Below are positions 44,580 through 53,980 of a DNA stretch of 64,000 nt, piece after piece. Positions within the stretch are counted from its first letter, which is position 1, and each line of letters begins with the position of its first letter. The notes below the pieces were generated by a model that was given only the letters and a program-made list of their open reading frames with translations, did no database searches and had not been told where the DNA came from. A program made the translations under genes and the position numbers. The stretch is from assembly GCA_964621165.1 (NCBI GenBank), contig CAZULC010000006.1:53726-117725 (forward strand), in the 5' to 3' direction. Source of the DNA: UMGS1696 sp964621165 (GTDB taxonomy: Bacteria > Bacillota > Clostridia > Oscillospirales > CAG-272).

Positions 44580-45638
44580 TTACTGAGCTGTCAGACCGGA
44601 GCTTTCGATACCCTGTACGATGTACTTCTGTCCGAAGAGGTAGAGCACAATCAGCGGAGCTATAATCAGGATACCGCAGGTATTGTTGATAGCAGTCGTG
44701 TACAATTGCTGTCCGGCGTACTGCGTATCAAGTGACTTAGGCGTCTTGATTATATCAGGCAGGAGTAGGTCACCCGCTGTGGTGTAGAACAAATCGGTGT
44801 AGAAGTTGTCGGTCCACTGCCAGCAGAAGGAGAACATGAAGACTGTAACCATCATTGTAACTGACAGAGGAAGGATGATGCTGATGAAGGTTCTGAATAC
44901 GCCCGAACCGTCGAGGTATGCGGACTCTTCAAGTTCAGCAGGCAAATTGCGGAAGAACTGACGAAGCATGAAGATGAACAGTCCGTTCTTGAATCCGAGA
45001 CCAGTAATTGACAGGATGTAAAGTGGTATGTTCGTATTGATCAAGTTTATGGACGTCACCCCTCCTGTCAGGTTTACCGCGTCTATAAGTCCGCCTCCAA
45101 GGAAGTTTACAATTCCAAGGATGTCGAAATATCTGAACTTCATGAACATTGAAAGCTGGAGTGTGGTATGCGGTACAACCATCGTGAAGATTACACAGAG
45201 GAACAGGAGATTGTTTCCCTTGAAGTTGAATCTCGCGAAGCCGTATGCGATGAAGCAGCACACGAAAGTCTGGATCAAACCACAAGTCAGGGACAGAATG
45301 AACGTGTTCAGCAGTGCGGTGAAGTAATGGTTATCTTTGATAATCGCCTGATAAGTGGACAACGTGGGATGTTTCGGAATAAGTCTTACCGTTACGTCAA
45401 CGAAGTCTTCCTTAGCCATGAAGGATGAGGAAATTTTCGAGAAGAACGGGAAGAGGATTACGTAGGAAATACCGAGGAGAAGGAGGAATCTGAAGAGATA
45501 CCATACAACCTTCTTTAAGGTATAAAGGTTGATGAGTTTTGCTTTGACTCTTTCCCAGAATGGGGTGCGATCAAATTCAACTCTGATTTTATTTTTTGTT
45601 TCCTTTGTTACTTTAGGTGAAGTCTGTGCGCTATTCAT
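44580..45638 (-). CDS. Carbohydrate ABC transporter permease (MalG-type)
   Basis: This is a 352-residue membrane subunit of a CUT1-type sugar importer. A long cytoplasmic N-terminus (about 1-45) precedes six membrane helices; the EAA loop reads ELEESAYLDGSGVFRTFISIILP. It is 60-70 residues longer than usual MalG-type permeases because of the N-terminus and an insert (GGLIDAVNLTGGVTSINLINTN) between helices. The ATG at 45638 follows AAGGAGGATACGATTT. It lies 18 nt after the paired permease. No ATPase gene is nearby; such systems often share one general ATPase (MsmX/UgpC type), which would be outside the window. Confidence 0.88.
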   Translation of the reverse strand: MNSAQTSPKVTKETKNKIRVEFDRTPFWERVKAKLINLYTLKKVVWYLFRFLLLLGISYVILFPFFSKISSSFMAKEDFVDVTVRLIPKHPTLSTYQAIIKDNHYFTALLNTFILSLTCGLIQTFVCCFIAYGFARFNFKGNNLLFLCVIFTMVVPHTTLQLSMFMKFRYFDILGIVNFLGGGLIDAVNLTGGVTSINLINTNIPLYILSITGLGFKNGLFIFMLRQFFRNLPAELEESAYLDGSGVFRTFISIILPLSVTMMVTVFMFSFCWQWTDNFYTDLFYTTAGDLLLPDIIKTPKSLDTQYAGQQLYTTAINNTCGILIIAPLIVLYLFGQKYIVQGIESSGLTAQ

Positions 45639-45656
45639 AAATCGTATCCTCCTTTC

Positions 45657-46658
45657 TCAGTCTCTCTTTTGATAGAACACGAATGCGCTGAGCAGTCCTG
45701 AAACAGCCGCGATAATCAGGATAACGATGAGGAAGTACATCCATGACATTGCGGAGGAAAGAACGTTTCCGTCAGCCTGCTCGTAAACCGTGTCGATGTA
45801 GGCCATAACATTGTTGTCAGATGACGTGAATGCGTCTATGATTGTATAAACTGTATTTACAAGAATCTGAGGGCTTACCATTGGGAGAGTGATTTTCCAG
45901 AATGTTTCCCATCCTGACGCACCATCGATGGAACAGGACTCGTAAATAGAGGGTGATATGGACTGAAGAGCAGAGAGGAAGATAAGCATCTGTACACCGC
46001 AGCGGTTGACTATGTTAAAGATGTTATTAACCAATGATACAACATACTCAACAATTTCAGTACCTATCATCATGTTGTCGAATAATCGTTCAACATCCAT
46101 TACAGACACAATCTCGGAAGCCGTGGAAGACTGACTGGAACCGTTATCGATACCAGATTCACTTTCCATGTAGGACTGGAGTGTGTTCGCCTTGTCGATG
46201 TCCGCGATAAGACCGGTTGTGAGGATTACAGGAATGAAGAATATAGCACGGAATGCCGCACGTCCTGCAATCTTCTGGTTCAGGATAATCGCGATAAACA
46301 GGGAGAAGAGAACGATTGAGGGAATGTCGAGAACAAGCTGCTTCAGACCGCTCACAAGGGTTGTTACATATGAAGTATCAACGAACAGAGCGTCCGAGTA
46401 GTTCTTCCAGCCGACGAAAGTCAGTTTGTAACCGCCGCCGACCAGAATGTCGATCTCGTTGAAGGAATACTTGATTGAGTCAAATATAATTGGAAGATAA
46501 ATCAGCACAAATCCGATTAAGAAGGGAAGAATGAAGAGCCATCCAGCTCTCGCTTTTCTTGCTTCAAGGGACGCGCCGCGTTTTCTTTTCTTACTGGGGG
46601 CGTTGACCTGAATCTTCTGTTTCTTTGCACCTTTTCCGGCGTCAATGTTTAAATTCAT
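45657..46658 (-). CDS. Carbohydrate ABC transporter permease (MalF-type)
   Basis: This is a 333-residue membrane subunit. A basic N-terminus (KKRKRGASLEARKARAGW) precedes the first helix, as in MalF/UgpA-type proteins. The EAA loop reads SIYESCSIDGASGWETFWKITLP. An extra polar segment (about 160-205, with SGIDNGSSQSSTASE) between helices is unusual and could face outward. The ATG follows AAAGGGGAGTGCATTC. It forms a pair with the MalG-type gene downstream. Confidence 0.88.
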   Translation of the reverse strand: MNLNIDAGKGAKKQKIQVNAPSKKRKRGASLEARKARAGWLFILPFLIGFVLIYLPIIFDSIKYSFNEIDILVGGGYKLTFVGWKNYSDALFVDTSYVTTLVSGLKQLVLDIPSIVLFSLFIAIILNQKIAGRAAFRAIFFIPVILTTGLIADIDKANTLQSYMESESGIDNGSSQSSTASEIVSVMDVERLFDNMMIGTEIVEYVVSLVNNIFNIVNRCGVQMLIFLSALQSISPSIYESCSIDGASGWETFWKITLPMVSPQILVNTVYTIIDAFTSSDNNVMAYIDTVYEQADGNVLSSAMSWMYFLIVILIIAAVSGLLSAFVFYQKRD

Positions 46659-46675
46659 GAATGCACTCCCCTTTC

Positions 46676-49600
46676 TTAATTAATTCTGATAAATCCAAGA
46701 GGATCTATTTCGTATGTCTGTCCGTCGTATTCAACCGTTACTGCGAATGAATTGTAGTTCAGCAGGAAGTTTACGTCGCCTTCATATTCAACGCGTACAA
46801 CGGAACCAACTGTGGTCTTGTACTTGTCGAGAACAACCGTTTCCTCTTCTTCGGCTGCTTCTTCCTCAACCTCTTCTTCATCCTCGTCGGGAGTGGTTTC
46901 GGTATCGGTGGTTTCAGCCTCATCGAGTTCCTCGGTTTCGTCTACCGGTTCGCCAGCTTCTGCCGCGAGACGAGCCGCGAGTCTTTCAGCTCTTTCTTCC
47001 TTCTCAAGCTGAGCTGCAGCTTCTGCTTCTGCTTCTGCCTGAGCCGCTTCTTCAGCGAGACGGTCAGCCTCAATCTCGTCTTCGTCGGGAATACGTTCAG
47101 CGTCTATGAACTCGTGATCAACAATGTATGATGTCTGGAGATCCTTGATTGCTTCATTCAGAGTGGTGTAGTACTCTGCAACGTCATCCTTCCAAATTTC
47201 ATATGATACAGAGTAGTACTTGCTGAGTTCGGTGTTTTCCTTAAGTTCGTTGGTATTCTGGTAGGACAGTATGAAGTACATTCCCGCTCCGTTTTCAATA
47301 GCGTTAAGAATGGCTTCATCGATGTCGCCTTCCATGTTGGTTGCGCTTCCGGTGAATACCTTGGACGCATGGTAAACCATACCGAAGAAAGGAATTGACT
47401 GGCTTGCGTTAGAGTTGTTGGAGGACGTCAGGGAAGCGTTCAGAATAACGTCAGCGTACTTTATGGCGTATGCGTTTCCGCCTTCGATCATGACGCTGGA
47501 GTAGTCCTCGTCAAGCTTTTCAAGAAGCTCTACAGTGAACTCCTTGCTATCCTCACGGTGGTATGGATCATCCTCGTCGAAGTCGGAGTTAAGATCCGTA
47601 CCAAGAGTAGATACTGAAATTGCATCGTTTCCATATTTGAGATAATTGGGAGCGAACTTTTCGTAGAGGGTCTCATAGAACGCTGGAGATACTGCCATAG
47701 CCATGCTTCTGTCGAAGGACTGTGTCGCAGCGTCGTATGCTCTTCTGGAAGAATAACGGTCGTCGATTGTACGAACCGCATGCTTCTTGAGACTTACACC
47801 GTCGAGTAGCTCCTGCGAATGTATGTATGCAAAGTCGAAGTCCGGATAAATTTCGAAGTCGTTCTCAGCTGCGTAAGCTGCAAGGTCTTCGAATCCCTCA
47901 TTGCCGCCTACTACCTTTGTCCACTTGAGCTTGCTCGGGTAGGTAGGCTGCAAACCACCGTTAGCGTAGCCGTTGAGCTTGAAGTTTACATTGTTGACGC
48001 CCAATTCCAGAAGCTCACTGTGCATGGTCTTAATATCTTCAAATGTAGTAAGAGGAGTATCAACCGTTACAGGGAATGTAGCAATTCTTTCTGTTGTCTC
48101 GATTGATCCAAAAGTTTCTATGTACAGTGGAATGTCATCCTTTACGTCGGTTAGCTTTGTAATGTCTCCATTCTTAGTCAAATATTCACGGTAGGCAGTA
48201 GCCATTCCAACCCAGTCAGCTGTGTAGTAATCGGTAACGTTGTTTTGCTCAGCGAGTCTTTCGTCGTCAAGGAAGATATACTGAATCTTGTAGCTTCCGG
48301 TGTACTTTCTCTTGGATGTAACAGTCCATGTTGCGTTTCCGCTGACAGAGATAGAATCCGCCAGGTTGTATTCATCGGAAGGACGCGGCGTGAACATTGC
48401 ATAAACCGTGTTGTAAGGGTGAAGGGATCCGCCGCAACTTGCCATGAGTCTAGCCAGTGAGTCACCTTCGGTAATAATAGCCAAGAATCCAGTCGTAGTA
48501 GAAACGGGTTCTTCTTCCACAGGTTCGTCTTCCGGTTCTTCTGCCGGAGGAATATACTCTTCTCCGTTAGCCTCAGCCTCTGCCTTTTTAGCTGCTTCCT
48601 CAGCTTCCTTTAGAGCTTTTTCTGCCTCGGCTGCTTCTTCAGCGGCTTTTGCTGCTGCAATGTTGTTAATTGAAAGCTCTTTATCAACCGTGGTGACAAT
48701 ACCGTAAACCGGCATTCTCATACTTTCTGTGTGCTGACCTTCGATTTCGTGGTAAGCGTAGTCGGAGCCGTACATGTTGTTTGCGATGTTAACGCTCTGA
48801 CCCTGGAAGTCCTCGTATCTGATTATAGCACCTGATCCATCGGGAATCATGAGATAACCAGTGTTTTCATTGCTTCCTGCACCGAAGTAGGGGAGAATGT
48901 TAACAGTCTCGAACTGATATGCACTTTCGTCGAACTCAATACCGTTGGCGGGAAGTCTGACTTCAAGTCCGTCCTCGGTAAGCTTGTATTCGAGCGCCAT
49001 ACGGAATCTCGGCGGAGCTGCATCGTCACCGGTGTATCCTGTGAGTTGGTGGTCGTAGTCGAGTTCTTCGTATGTGTAGTTGGGGCAGTATTCCTTGATG
49101 TAGCCTTCAAGCTCTTTAAGCTCTCTGGCCTTGATATCAGGGTCGCAGACGTAAACAGCCATTTCCGTTGTTATCGGGAATTTGGACTGCATTTCGATAA
49201 CGCCGCGCTCTGTCAGTGTCGGGTCGTCCTTGTCCTTTAATGTATAGAAGGAAGTCAGCTTTGAGAGAACCCATTCGTCATCTACCTGGCTGAGGATCAT
49301 CTCTTCGTATCTTTCTTTCTTGATCATTCTCGGTACAAGACGCGTAGTCTGCTCTTCACCGAGGGTATATTCAACACGGATACCACCCTTGATGTTCTTC
49401 ATGACGATCTGACCGCGGAGAGCTGCCTCAGTGTAGCTGTCCATGGTCTTTTCTACGTCGTTTTCAAGGTAGCTGATTCTAAGCTGAGACAGAAGCTGCT
49501 GCTTTGTCGAGTCGGAAATTGCCTGATAACCGGAGTTCAGGTCGTAGGGGTTTGAGAACCATGTCTGACCTGTAGTTGTGTCGACTACGGCAACCTCACC

Positions 49601-49822
49601 TGTGAATTCTTCGAACCAGAGCTGATAACCGTAAGCTTCGGTGCAGAGAACCATATCTGCCAGCTTTTCTTCAGGGGAAGAGTAAACCTGGGTGAGGTAG
49701 CTTATGATGGGTTCGCCGTCATTGTCTACCTTGTCTTCCCATGCAGCGTCCACGGATATCACTACCGAACCAAGAAGCATAACCAGAGCTAAGAACGCTG
49801 ATATAATCTTTGTAATTTTCAT
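46676..49822 (-). CDS. Large secreted DUF5696-type protein
   Basis: This 1048-residue protein has a Sec signal peptide (about 1-27, ending VDA-AWED). The body looks like a beta-sandwich followed by a TIM-barrel-like region (segments such as VNNVNFKLNGYANGG, PDFDFAYIHSQE, GTDLNSDFDED), which is why such proteins are thought to be glycosidase-related; I see no confirmed catalytic pair. Two low-complexity Ala/Glu-rich inserts break it, at about 381-446 (AAEAEKALKEAEEAAKKAEA) and about 921-1003 (DEDEEEVEEEAAEEEE). Homologues labelled DUF5696 occur beside sugar ABC transporters in Clostridia. It lies between the two permease pairs. Function is unknown; an extracellular glycan-binding or -processing role is a guess. 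Confidence 0.75.
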   Translation of the reverse strand: MKITKIISAFLALVMLLGSVVISVDAAWEDKVDNDGEPIISYLTQVYSSPEEKLADMVLCTEAYGYQLWFEEFTGEVAVVDTTTGQTWFSNPYDLNSGYQAISDSTKQQLLSQLRISYLENDVEKTMDSYTEAALRGQIVMKNIKGGIRVEYTLGEEQTTRLVPRMIKKERYEEMILSQVDDEWVLSKLTSFYTLKDKDDPTLTERGVIEMQSKFPITTEMAVYVCDPDIKARELKELEGYIKEYCPNYTYEELDYDHQLTGYTGDDAAPPRFRMALEYKLTEDGLEVRLPANGIEFDESAYQFETVNILPYFGAGSNENTGYLMIPDGSGAIIRYEDFQGQSVNIANNMYGSDYAYHEIEGQHTESMRMPVYGIVTTVDKELSINNIAAAKAAEEAAEAEKALKEAEEAAKKAEAEANGEEYIPPAEEPEDEPVEEEPVSTTTGFLAIITEGDSLARLMASCGGSLHPYNTVYAMFTPRPSDEYNLADSISVSGNATWTVTSKRKYTGSYKIQYIFLDDERLAEQNNVTDYYTADWVGMATAYREYLTKNGDITKLTDVKDDIPLYIETFGSIETTERIATFPVTVDTPLTTFEDIKTMHSELLELGVNNVNFKLNGYANGGLQPTYPSKLKWTKVVGGNEGFEDLAAYAAENDFEIYPDFDFAYIHSQELLDGVSLKKHAVRTIDDRYSSRRAYDAATQSFDRSMAMAVSPAFYETLYEKFAPNYLKYGNDAISVSTLGTDLNSDFDEDDPYHREDSKEFTVELLEKLDEDYSSVMIEGGNAYAIKYADVILNASLTSSNNSNASQSIPFFGMVYHASKVFTGSATNMEGDIDEAILNAIENGAGMYFILSYQNTNELKENTELSKYYSVSYEIWKDDVAEYYTTLNEAIKDLQTSYIVDHEFIDAERIPDEDEIEADRLAEEAAQAEAEAEAAAQLEKEERAERLAARLAAEAGEPVDETEELDEAETTDTETTPDEDEEEVEEEAAEEEETVVLDKYKTTVGSVVRVEYEGDVNFLLNYNSFAVTVEYDGQTYEIDPLGFIRIN

Positions 49823-49842
49823 ATCTAATCTCCTTCTCTGTT

Positions 49843-51981
49843 TTACAACCGGTACGTGATTTCTTCGACGATGTTTGTCACAAAACTTACAATCTTAGAC
49901 ATTAAGCTGGAGAACAGGATGCCGATGAACATTATGAATGCCATGCCTACGATTGTTGCGACGCATGTTAGTACATTCTTTCCGATCGAGTAGTCGTGAG
50001 TTACCATCATACCGAAGAATATGAGAAGTCCCATCCAAATGTACGCAAATGTTGTAAGCATTGTGATAATGCCGGATTCATTTGCCGTGAGTATGTTTGA
50101 TGCGATTGTCACGGGTATGATAATAAGCGGAAGAGGAGTGAGGGAGTAACATGAGGCTATGAAGATGTCGCTCATGCTTCCTTCACCTTCAAACAATGTG
50201 GTAAGGCACCAGTTTGCGATAACCCAGAGGAGCAAAGGAGCCAGAACCGCACTGACCGCACCCATGATGTTGAAGGCGGTCGACGGACGGGGATTGAATA
50301 TATAACCCTGACCGATTGTGTTGTAGAAGTATGCGATGATTGTTATAATAAGTATTATGAACGCACTTCTTACAGAGCCTCTCTTTTCATGCTTGAGGTC
50401 CCAGAAGCCGTCGAATGGGTGAATTATAACGTGGAATGCATATAGCAGCTCTTCTTTCAGACTTCTGCGTCCAACCTTAAGAGCAGCGCGCTTGTTGACC
50501 TTGCCAGCGTAACCGAAGAACTTTGCAAGGAGAACACAGACTACAATTATTACAATTGGGATAATCCAGAACCATGTGTTAGCCCATTCCTTACGGACTT
50601 CCTTGAAGGAATCGGAGTAACCTGAGGTGTTGTACGCTGACTTGTAGTACTCCATCGAACCTTCGTAGTCGCCCTGACGATAGAGTGAAGCGCCTATCTG
50701 GATGTAAGCCGCGTCGAAGTTGTTGTTTCTCTTAAGAATTTCCGTCCAGTCATCGATTGTCTTGTCGTACTGTCTCTCATTGTCATGCTGTATTGCCTGA
50801 GCGAGAAGGTCGCCGTATTCTGTACGTCTGTAAACCACAATGTTGTCGTTTGTCTTATCGAGAAGGAGAATCTTTTCTCCCTGATATGCTATTGCTTCAA
50901 CAGAGTCGATGTTTCCTATCTGTTTTCCTTTGTCGCCAAAGGTAAAGAGAAGCGTACCGTTATCGTCGTAGGTAAAAACTTTTGAACGCTTTTCATCAAT
51001 GATTGACCATGTTCCTTCAGGACCTATGGCTACGTCGATAATCTTTGATGCTCCTGTGATCGTGTCGCTGCTGGTGGAAGAAGTAACTACGCTAACCTCT
51101 CCTGACGGAGGATAGAAACCATTTCTCTTCATTACGTCAGCACCTGACGCGTTGAGCTTTTTAACGGGAGCATAGTCGGATGAAGTGGACTTTGATCTGA
51201 TGGCGTTCTGCTGATCGTTTTCGTCAATTGACGAGGTTGTTACATAAATGAAGTTATCTTCGTCGATTGTGATGTTGTTGAATTCAGTAGAGACATATTC
51301 CTCTGACATTTCTCTCTGCTCGTCACTCTGGATTGCTCTCCAGATGATCTGAAGAGCGCTGATTGAAACCTTTTGAGCGCCGATGAATCCGAAAAAGTCA
51401 CCATCCTCGTTCAGAACGATGATGCCCTGGTATGTTGTGGAGGATACCACGAATATACGTCCGTACGCGTCAACCGCACATGCTACCGGCTTATAGATGG
51501 AGCCTTCCTCAAAGAGGTTTGATTCCGGCTTGGGTACAATCTTGATGTAATTGCCTTCCAAATCGAACATTACGATACGGTTGTTGTCCGTGTCGCAGAC
51601 GTAGATGTACTCGTCATTTACGAATACGCCAGAGGGGTTGGAGAACGTGTCGGGTACGCCGTGTTCGTTGGTGAAGGAGTTAATCTGGAAGAGGAATTTG
51701 TAGTATCTGTCGAGGACGATGACTCTTGCGGAAGCCGCGTCAACTATGTATACTTTCATGTCCGGACCCACGAACATATCCCTGGGGTCGTCTATCGTGC
51801 CTGTGATACCCATGTATGTTGCGTCTACTACGGTATCCGGAACATATGCCGCGGGGGATGTCAGAACGTTTCCCGTTGACGAATATGTATAGGTTGCGTA
51901 AGGCGTTCCAGCGGATACTGCGAGGGGGAGGACCATGACGACACATAAAGTGAGAAGGATAACCTTAATAAATTTTTTCAT
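49843..51981 (-). CDS. Secreted NHL-propeller/TPR protein fused to a Yip1 membrane domain
   Basis: This 712-residue protein has a signal peptide (1-24), an NHL/YVTN-like beta-propeller outside the cell (repeats such as DPRDMFVGPDMKVYIVD, NPSGVFVNDEYIYVCD, KPVACAVDAYGRIFVV), a TPR-like stretch (about 400-465, with YIQIGASLYRQGDYEGSMEYYKSA split over one repeat), one membrane helix (about 485-507), and a C-terminal Yip1-type domain with four or five helices (about 540-700). The architecture suggests a membrane-anchored sensor or scaffold. It sits inside the ABC cluster, 20 nt ahead of the DUF5696 gene, with AAGGAGGAAATA before its start. No enzymatic motif is visible. Confidence 0.72.
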   Translation of the reverse strand: MKKFIKVILLTLCVVMVLPLAVSAGTPYATYTYSSTGNVLTSPAAYVPDTVVDATYMGITGTIDDPRDMFVGPDMKVYIVDAASARVIVLDRYYKFLFQINSFTNEHGVPDTFSNPSGVFVNDEYIYVCDTDNNRIVMFDLEGNYIKIVPKPESNLFEEGSIYKPVACAVDAYGRIFVVSSTTYQGIIVLNEDGDFFGFIGAQKVSISALQIIWRAIQSDEQREMSEEYVSTEFNNITIDEDNFIYVTTSSIDENDQQNAIRSKSTSSDYAPVKKLNASGADVMKRNGFYPPSGEVSVVTSSTSSDTITGASKIIDVAIGPEGTWSIIDEKRSKVFTYDDNGTLLFTFGDKGKQIGNIDSVEAIAYQGEKILLLDKTNDNIVVYRRTEYGDLLAQAIQHDNERQYDKTIDDWTEILKRNNNFDAAYIQIGASLYRQGDYEGSMEYYKSAYNTSGYSDSFKEVRKEWANTWFWIIPIVIIVVCVLLAKFFGYAGKVNKRAALKVGRRSLKEELLYAFHVIIHPFDGFWDLKHEKRGSVRSAFIILIITIIAYFYNTIGQGYIFNPRPSTAFNIMGAVSAVLAPLLLWVIANWCLTTLFEGEGSMSDIFIASCYSLTPLPLIIIPVTIASNILTANESGIITMLTTFAYIWMGLLIFFGMMVTHDYSIGKNVLTCVATIVGMAFIMFIGILFSSLMSKIVSFVTNIVEEITYRL

Positions 51982-51991
51982 TATTTCCTCC

Positions 51992-52864
51992 TTAGTCTTT
52001 CATACCGCTGGATCCCATTGTTTCAATGATATTCGACTGAGATACAACGAATACCAGAATAGGAACTATCATCATGACAACGGTGGAAGCCGCAACGGCA
52101 CCTGAACGTGCGACGCCGCCTGCTGTAATCTGGCTGATTGCGTAGTTTAATGTCTTGAGCTGTTCGGAGTAGATAAATGAGGACTGACCCTGGTTCCAGA
52201 GCCCCTGGAATGAGTAGATGATCAGCGTCAGCCACGCCGGCTTAACCATAGGCATTGCAATTGACCAGAATGTTCTGAGCTCGGACGCGCCATCAAGTCT
52301 TGCGGACTCCAGAACCTCAGTTGAGATTGAGGATTCCATGAACTGCTTCATCAGGTAAAGTCCGAGAGTGGAGCACCATGCGGGAACGATGATTGCAAGG
52401 TATGTATCAATCCAGCCAAGCATTGACAAGGTGATGAAGTTTACGATACCTGTTACCGTTGCCGTGAACATCAGGGACTTCTGAATGAGCCAGAAGCAGC
52501 CTTTTGCTCCAGGGAAGTCGATTTTAGCCAGAGCGTAAGCGCAGAGTGACGAGAGAACCAGGTTACCGAACGTTCCGCCGACTGAAATAAGAACAGTGTT
52601 GAAAATGTAGCGTGAGAAGGGAACCCAAGAGTCGCCCATCAAGTTGAAAAGGTCTGCGAAGTTATCAAGCGTCGGTCTTACAACATAGAATCTTGGCGGG
52701 AAGTAGAACAGTTCATTTAGGGGTTTGAGCGACTGAATGATAGTGTAGTACATTGGCAGGAACATGAATATACCGAGAATTGTCAGTATAATTGTAATTC
52801 CTACGTCGCCTCCAGTGGATCTGTTCAGAACGACCTGATGCTTTCTTGTTCTTAATTTTTTCAT
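51992..52864 (-). CDS. Carbohydrate ABC transporter permease (MalG-type), second pair
   Basis: This 290-residue membrane subunit is of normal length for the family. The EAA loop reads STEVLESARLDGASELRTFWSIAMP. Six membrane helices are visible. Its ATG overlaps the stop of the upstream permease (ATGA) and has an AAGGTGG site in that gene. With its partner it forms the first channel of the cluster. It differs clearly in sequence and length from the second MalG-type protein at 44580, so this is not a recent duplicate. Confidence 0.9.
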   Translation of the reverse strand: MKKLRTRKHQVVLNRSTGGDVGITIILTILGIFMFLPMYYTIIQSLKPLNELFYFPPRFYVVRPTLDNFADLFNLMGDSWVPFSRYIFNTVLISVGGTFGNLVLSSLCAYALAKIDFPGAKGCFWLIQKSLMFTATVTGIVNFITLSMLGWIDTYLAIIVPAWCSTLGLYLMKQFMESSISTEVLESARLDGASELRTFWSIAMPMVKPAWLTLIIYSFQGLWNQGQSSFIYSEQLKTLNYAISQITAGGVARSGAVAASTVVMMIVPILVFVVSQSNIIETMGSSGMKD

Positions 52865-53808
52865 GACTGACCCACCTTTGAAATAAGTTTCGTTACAAGA
52901 ACGTTACAGCCTATCATCATAAGGAAGAGAATGAACGAAATTGCTGAGGCATAACCTACCTCCCAACGGTTGTTCTGATATTCTTCCAGATGGTGAGTCA
53001 GCGTATATCCTACATAGTCTACAGGGGGGTTTCCAGCAAGAGCAGTAACGATGCCGCCGAATCCGAATGAACCTGTGATGGAAAGAATAGCACCGAACAT
53101 CAGCTGAGGCTTCATTGAAGGAAGAGTAATGTACCAGAGTTCCTGCCATCTGTTCTTAATACCGTCGATTGCTCCCGCTTCAAACAGACTTCGATTCAGA
53201 CCCTGAAGACCTGCGATGAAGGACAGGAAGGATGTGCCAAGTGAAGTCCAGAGAGCGACGATTATACATAGAGGCATAATGTAAGACGCATTCTGGAAGA
53301 AGAGGATCGGGGAGTCTATGATTCCCATATCCATGAGAAGACCGTTTGCAATACCGTACTGGTCGCTGGAGAAGAGGTACTGCCAGATCAGGTAAACGTT
53401 ACCTGCGATTGACGGTGCGTAGAAGATAAGTGTTACGATTGCACGAATCTTCGGGGAAAGCTCGTTGATGAACCAAGCCACCACGAATGAAATAATGTAG
53501 GAAGCAGGTCCGGTTACAGCCGCGAAGATCAGAGTGTTCTTCAGAGCCGTGATGAAGAGGTCGTCATCCAGGAACAACGTAATGTAGTTGTCAAGGAAGA
53601 TGAACTTCGGGAACTCGAGCATGTTGAATGAGGTTAAGCTTAGAACAAGGGACATTGCGACGGGGATGATCGTGAAGATTGTAAACAGGATCATGAAGGG
53701 GGCGATCATTAAGTACGCCGTCTTGTTCCGCTTGATCAGGAACCACGTCCATTGAGCCTTAGTCATTTCAGAACGGGTCTTAACCTGTTTTTCTGTATTT
53801 TTAGACAT
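52861..53808 (-). CDS. Carbohydrate ABC transporter permease (MalF-type), second pair
   Basis: This 315-residue membrane subunit has a short polar N-terminus (SEMTKAQWTWFLIKRNK) and six helices. The EAA loop reads NRSLFEAGAIDGIKNRWQELWYITLPS. It is close to the YesP/LplB type. The ATG follows AAAGGAGAGAGTTC. It starts about 170 nt downstream of the giant binding protein; a hairpin (AACCGT/ACGGTT at 53881-53898) lies in this gap. Confidence 0.9.
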   Translation of the reverse strand: MSKNTEKQVKTRSEMTKAQWTWFLIKRNKTAYLMIAPFMILFTIFTIIPVAMSLVLSLTSFNMLEFPKFIFLDNYITLFLDDDLFITALKNTLIFAAVTGPASYIISFVVAWFINELSPKIRAIVTLIFYAPSIAGNVYLIWQYLFSSDQYGIANGLLMDMGIIDSPILFFQNASYIMPLCIIVALWTSLGTSFLSFIAGLQGLNRSLFEAGAIDGIKNRWQELWYITLPSMKPQLMFGAILSITGSFGFGGIVTALAGNPPVDYVGYTLTHHLEEYQNNRWEVGYASAISFILFLMMIGCNVLVTKLISKVGQS

Positions 53809-53880
53809 GAACTCTCTCCTTTACAAGATTTTTACTTTATAACAGGGTAATATTATTTGAATCCAACCTGTACTCGTCAG

Positions 53881-53898
53881 AACCGTCTCTGTACGGTT
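53881..53898 (-). other. Hairpin between the binding-protein and permease genes
   Basis: AACCGT and ACGGTT form a 6-bp stem with a 6-nt loop and no T-run. It may protect the 3' end of the binding-protein mRNA, as is common where binding proteins are made in excess over permeases. The rest of this 170-nt gap shows nothing else. Confidence 0.35.
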
Positions 53899-53980
53899 GA
53901 CATCCGGCCAGCTGAAGGATCAAACTGTCCGATATTTTGCTGCCACTTAGGATTCAAGCTAATCCAAAAAATTATAGTTA

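Noticed and set aside
46812..47060. A CRISPR-like or short tandem repeat array in the DUF5696 gene
   Set aside because: The apparent repetition is codon-level Glu/Ala low complexity (GAG/GAA/GCT), not spaced repeats; no CRISPR array was found anywhere in the window.
44580..53808. The two permease pairs as a recent tandem duplication
   Set aside because: They differ clearly in length, inserts and EAA-loop sequence, so any duplication would be old.
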